In this document: positions 23,875 to 25,566 of the stretch, piece after piece
Layout of the letters: each line of letters opens with the position of its first letter
Numbering within the stretch: the stretch's first letter is position 1
From: a virus
Length of the DNA: 25,566 nt
Virus record (IMG/VR): IMGVR_UViG_3300021961_000573
Span: 1 to 25,566 of that record
Direction: 5' to 3' (one strand)
Made by a program: the position numbers and the translations under genes
The notes under the pieces: model-generated
The model's database searches: none
What the model saw: the letters and a program-made list of their open reading frames with translations, nothing else
Told to the model about the DNA's origin: nothing

Positions 23875-24519
23875 ATGCCTACAGGTCAACAACCATATAT
23901 CTATCAACAACCTTACATTGCTCAAGGAACAACTCCTATTATTGTTCAGCAACCATATCCTTATATTGCAGATGCTAGACAACCCTATATTGCTCAAGGT
24001 AGAACACCAACATCTGCTAGATATCCTGCTGATGGACAACAACCCTTTACTTTTCAGGCACAAGGTCAGACACCTTATCCGTATATTGCAGATGCTCAAC
24101 AACCATTCACCTATAATGCGAGATCACCATTCACATATACAAGACAAGGTCGAACACCTTTCACATATCAAAACAGACAACCGTTCACTTATGCTACACA
24201 AGGTAGAACACCATTTACCTATCAAAATAGATCACCTTTCACATATGCAACACAAGGTAGAACACCATTTACCTATTCAAATAGAGCACCGTTTACTTAT
24301 GCTAGACAAGGTCAAACACCTTTTACATATCAGAACAGGCAACCTTTCACATATCAAAATCCTTACATTGCAACCAGACCAATAGGTCCACTTGCAAAGG
24401 TTAAAGGCGTATATGTAAACCAAGGTGGGTCTGTAGTACAAGTTGATGAAATCTATGTCAATAATTCTGGTACAATAGAAAAAATACATCAACATCCATC
24501 TCAACCGTTTGACACCTAA
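23875..24519 (+). CDS. Second Gln/Arg/Pro/Tyr/Phe repeat protein (214 aa)
   Basis: Residues 5 to ~92 are mixed QQPY, RQPY and GxTP repeats (QQPYPYIADA, RQPYIAQG). Residues 93 to ~164 are four regular 18-residue units of the form RTPFTYQNRQPFTYATQG, again 8+10 residues as in the upstream gene. The C-terminal ~45 residues change character: LAKVKGVYVNQGGSVVQVDEIYVNNSGTIEKIH, two copies of an EIYVNxxGT-like element that also opens the 22509 product (DEIYINTGST). The repeats are rich in Arg, Thr and aromatics and free of Cys and Trp. No enzyme motif is seen. It probably forms an extended shaft or coat linked to the virion through the C-terminal element. The function is inferred. Confidence 0.85.
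   Translation: MPTGQQPYIYQQPYIAQGTTPIIVQQPYPYIADARQPYIAQGRTPTSARYPADGQQPFTFQAQGQTPYPYIADAQQPFTYNARSPFTYTRQGRTPFTYQNRQPFTYATQGRTPFTYQNRSPFTYATQGRTPFTYSNRAPFTYARQGQTPFTYQNRQPFTYQNPYIATRPIGPLAKVKGVYVNQGGSVVQVDEIYVNNSGTIEKIHQHPSQPFDT
24151..24366 (+). repeat. Four tandem 54-bp units coding 8+10-residue xxPFTY repeats
   Basis: The units encode RTPFTYQN plus RQPFTYATQG with changes at the second position (Q/S/A) and near the end. The DNA of the units is very similar, for example two exact copies of ACACAAGGTAGAACACCATT, about 54 bp apart, which indicates expansion more recent than in most of the 22584 array. Confidence 0.88.
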
Positions 24520-24524
24520 AATTG

Positions 24525-24532
24525 CATAAATA
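24525..24532 (+). promoter_or_regulatory. Late promoter (CATAAATA), leaderless geometry, for the Ig-like gene
   Basis: The sequence reads CATAAATAGTTATATGG, almost the same as the box before gp25. The predicted start of transcription is 24538, the A of the ATG. No purine-rich ribosome site precedes the ATG. Confidence 0.7.
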
Positions 24533-24537
24533 GTTAT

Positions 24538-24870
24538 ATGGCTATTATTGCAAACTTATACATAGATCAAGGAACAGACTTCTCAGTAACAGTAGATGTA
24601 ACTGATTCTGCTGGTGAGGTTTTAGAACTAAGTGGATATACTGCATCTGCACAAATTAGAAAAACATACAGTTCTTCTAGTGTGAGTGCAACATTCTCAA
24701 CTTCTATCGCTGAACTTGCAGGACAAGTAACATTAAGTCTTACTGATACACAGACTTCTGCATTAGAATCAGGAAGATATGTATATGATCTAAATATAAC
24801 AAGTGGTGCAGGACTAATTACAAGAGTAATTGAAGGTCAGGCAATTATAACTCCAGGTGTAACGAGGTAA
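24538..24870 (+). CDS. Ig-like small virion protein (110 aa)
   Basis: The product is a single beta-sandwich-like domain: ANLYIDQGTDFSVTVDVTDSAG, LELSGYTASAQIRKTYSSSS, LAGQVTLSLTDTQTSALESG, RYVYDLNITSG and VIEGQAIITPGVTR. The DQGTDF start, the GYTAxAQIRK strand and the xGRYVYDL strand mark a small structural protein found near fibre genes in many marine myoviruses; it resembles the N-terminal domain of some receptor-binding or upper-baseplate proteins. It follows a late promoter with no leader, and the following gene starts four bases after its stop. Its role is probably fibre attachment or capsid/baseplate decoration (inference). Confidence 0.83.
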   Translation: MAIIANLYIDQGTDFSVTVDVTDSAGEVLELSGYTASAQIRKTYSSSSVSATFSTSIAELAGQVTLSLTDTQTSALESGRYVYDLNITSGAGLITRVIEGQAIITPGVTR

Positions 24871-24874
24871 CAAC

Positions 24875-25090
24875 ATGGCAAATGTAAAAGCGAGAATACT
24901 ACAAACAAATACCATTCGTGCAAAACAAGTCGCAATTGGTAACTCATCAACTAATGTAAACCTTTCTGCAAAATCTATCAACGAACTTGCAGATGTTAAT
25001 GTTACAGAAACAGACGATGGACTTCTTGCATATGATGCTGCTACCGACAAATGGGTTACCAAAACTGTCTTAGACGGTGGAACATTTTAG
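24875..25090 (+). CDS. Small fibre-associated protein with shaft motif (71 aa)
   Basis: The product reads MANVKARILQTNTIRAKQVAIG followed by a Ser/Asn-rich stretch and ELADVNVTETDDGLLAYDAATDKW (about residues 38-61). That second part is the ELxDVxxxxxxDGxLLxYDxxxxxW motif widespread in phage fibre shafts and also present at ~22075-22155 in the 364-aa protein. It lacks any larger head, so it looks like a minimal shaft module or adaptor. It is co-transcribed with the Ig-like gene and ends four bases before the next late promoter. The function is not established. Confidence 0.8.
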   Translation: MANVKARILQTNTIRAKQVAIGNSSTNVNLSAKSINELADVNVTETDDGLLAYDAATDKWVTKTVLDGGTF

Positions 25091-25093
25091 TTT

Positions 25094-25101
25094 TATAAAT
25101 A
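25094..25101 (+). promoter_or_regulatory. T4-type late promoter (TATAAATA) for the last fibre gene
   Basis: An exact box lies three bases after the stop of the 71-aa gene. Predicted initiation is near 25107, giving a leader of about 131 nt, much the longest in the window. Confidence 0.78.
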
Positions 25102-25106
25102 TTCAT

Positions 25107-25237
25107 AACAATCAAGGTGTCATTCAGTGAGACACGACCCACATAGTGAGTGGACTGATATATAATGTAATCTTCTAGGGATAGTGAACTAGAAATAAGC
25201 TTATTAATAAATTAAATTCATTTTTTAGGAGAAAAAA
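25107..25237 (+). promoter_or_regulatory. Structured late-mRNA leader with three hairpins sharing AGTGA loops
   Basis: Hairpin 1 is GTGTC/GACAC (25117-25121 and 25131-25135) with loop ATTCAGTGA. Hairpin 2 is CCAC/GTGG (25139-25142 and 25150-25153) with loop ATAGTGA. Hairpin 3 is TTCTAG/CTAGAA (25173-25178 and 25189-25194) with loop GGATAGTGAA. An AT-rich stretch and the ribosome site AGGAGA (25227-25232) follow, 5 nt before ATG 25238. No open frame starting with a good ribosome site lies in the leader. Confidence 0.55.
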
Positions 25238-25566
25238 ATGGCAACAGTTATTCAAATTAAAAGATCAACTGGCGTATCCGCTCCAACGACTTCAGACTTA
25301 TCTGAAGGCGAATTAGCGTATGTGCAGGATAGATCAAATTCAGGTGCTGGTGCAAAACTTTACATTGAGTCAGTAGATTCTGATAACAGTACTCCCCTTA
25401 TTCACGCAATTGGTGGTAAGTACTTTACAGACATGCTTTCTGGTTCAACTGCTACTCCTGCAAACTTCAAAGTATCTAATGGTTCTACCTCAGGTGGTTC
25501 TGTTCAGTTCTTAGAAGATTCAGACAACGGATCAAACTTCGTTGCTTTGAAATCACCAGATTCAGT
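25238..25566 (+). CDS. Partial tail-fibre/virion protein beginning MATVIQIKRSTG
   Basis: The frame is open from ATG 25238 to the window end (109 full codons). It opens MATVIQIKRSTGVSAPTTSDLSEGELAYVQD, the N-terminal segment typical of large phage fibre and other virion proteins (xxIQIKRS, then LxEGELAY), followed by GAGAKLYIESVDSD, HAIGGKYFTDMLSG and a Ser/Gly-rich start of the shaft. A strong ribosome site (AGGAGA) and a dedicated late promoter with a long leader suggest high or controlled expression. The C-terminal part, where host specificity would lie, is outside the window. The fibre class is confident; whether it is a proximal fibre, distal fibre or a capsid decoration is not decidable. 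Confidence 0.85.
   Translation, partial: MATVIQIKRSTGVSAPTTSDLSEGELAYVQDRSNSGAGAKLYIESVDSDNSTPLIHAIGGKYFTDMLSGSTATPANFKVSNGSTSGGSVQFLEDSDNGSNFVALKSPDS

Noticed and set aside
23918-24385. 155-aa plus-strand frame overlapping the second repeat protein
   Set aside because: A +1 shadow of the repeats with improbable His/Leu/Met composition; the 23875 frame has the ribosome site and the meaningful repeats.
22509-24519. Diversity-generating retroelement acting on the repeat genes
   Set aside because: No reverse transcriptase or template-variable repeat pair with adenine-biased changes is in the window; variation looks like tandem duplication.
25194-25205. 12-bp palindrome AATAAGCTTATT in the fibre-gene leader
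   Set aside because: It has no loop, so it would not make a hairpin in RNA; it contains a HindIII-type site and is likely chance in AT-rich DNA.
1-25566. tRNA genes, integrase, transposase or toxin-antitoxin genes
   Set aside because: I looked for tRNA-like cloverleaf ends and for recombinase or toxin motifs in the open frames and saw none.

Overview
This window is a late structural segment of a T4-like myovirus, covering the baseplate and the start of the tail-fibre region. The order is gp4, gp48, gp53, a gp27-like hub protein, a gp5-like spike, a helical hub protein, gp25, gp6, a small structural protein, a large gp7/VrlC-like wedge protein, gp8, a 2203-residue DUF4815-type protein, and fibre or adhesin genes. 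The DNA is strongly AT-rich, with AGA, TTA and AAA codons favoured, and the gene set is the one found in marine T4-like phages. A pelagimyophage (SAR11 host) or a low-GC cyanomyophage fits best. The host is inferred and cannot be read from this window. There are no tRNAs, integrases, insertion sequences or CRISPR arrays.

Layout: 1-739 reads leftward, with a partial gene and the gp4 head-completion nuclease. From 773 onward everything reads rightward and is tightly packed, with start and stop codons that touch or overlap. Positions 773-9026 hold the central hub and inner wedge (gp48, gp53, gp27-like, gp5-like, 547-aa protein, gp25, gp6). Positions 9098-21191 hold the outer wedge and periphery (157-aa protein, 1155-aa protein, gp8, 2203-aa protein). 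Positions 21193-25566 hold small coiled-coil, fibre-like and Ig-like proteins, around a cassette of two Gln/Pro/Tyr-rich repeat proteins (22509-23621 and 23875-24519).

Transcription signals are of T4 late type: TATAAATA or CATAAATA boxes at 290-297 (-), 764-771 (-), 737-744, 6723-6730, 13043-13050, 13054-13061, 24525-24532 and 25094-25101. Three of them sit so that the predicted start of transcription is the A of the ATG, suggesting leaderless late mRNAs. gp8 has its own tandem promoters and terminator. The last gene has a roughly 130-nt leader with three small hairpins whose loops share AGTGA.

The most unusual contents are the pair of 8+10-residue alternating repeat proteins, the leaderless promoter geometry, the structured leader at 25.1 kb, and beta modules reused across several baseplate proteins.
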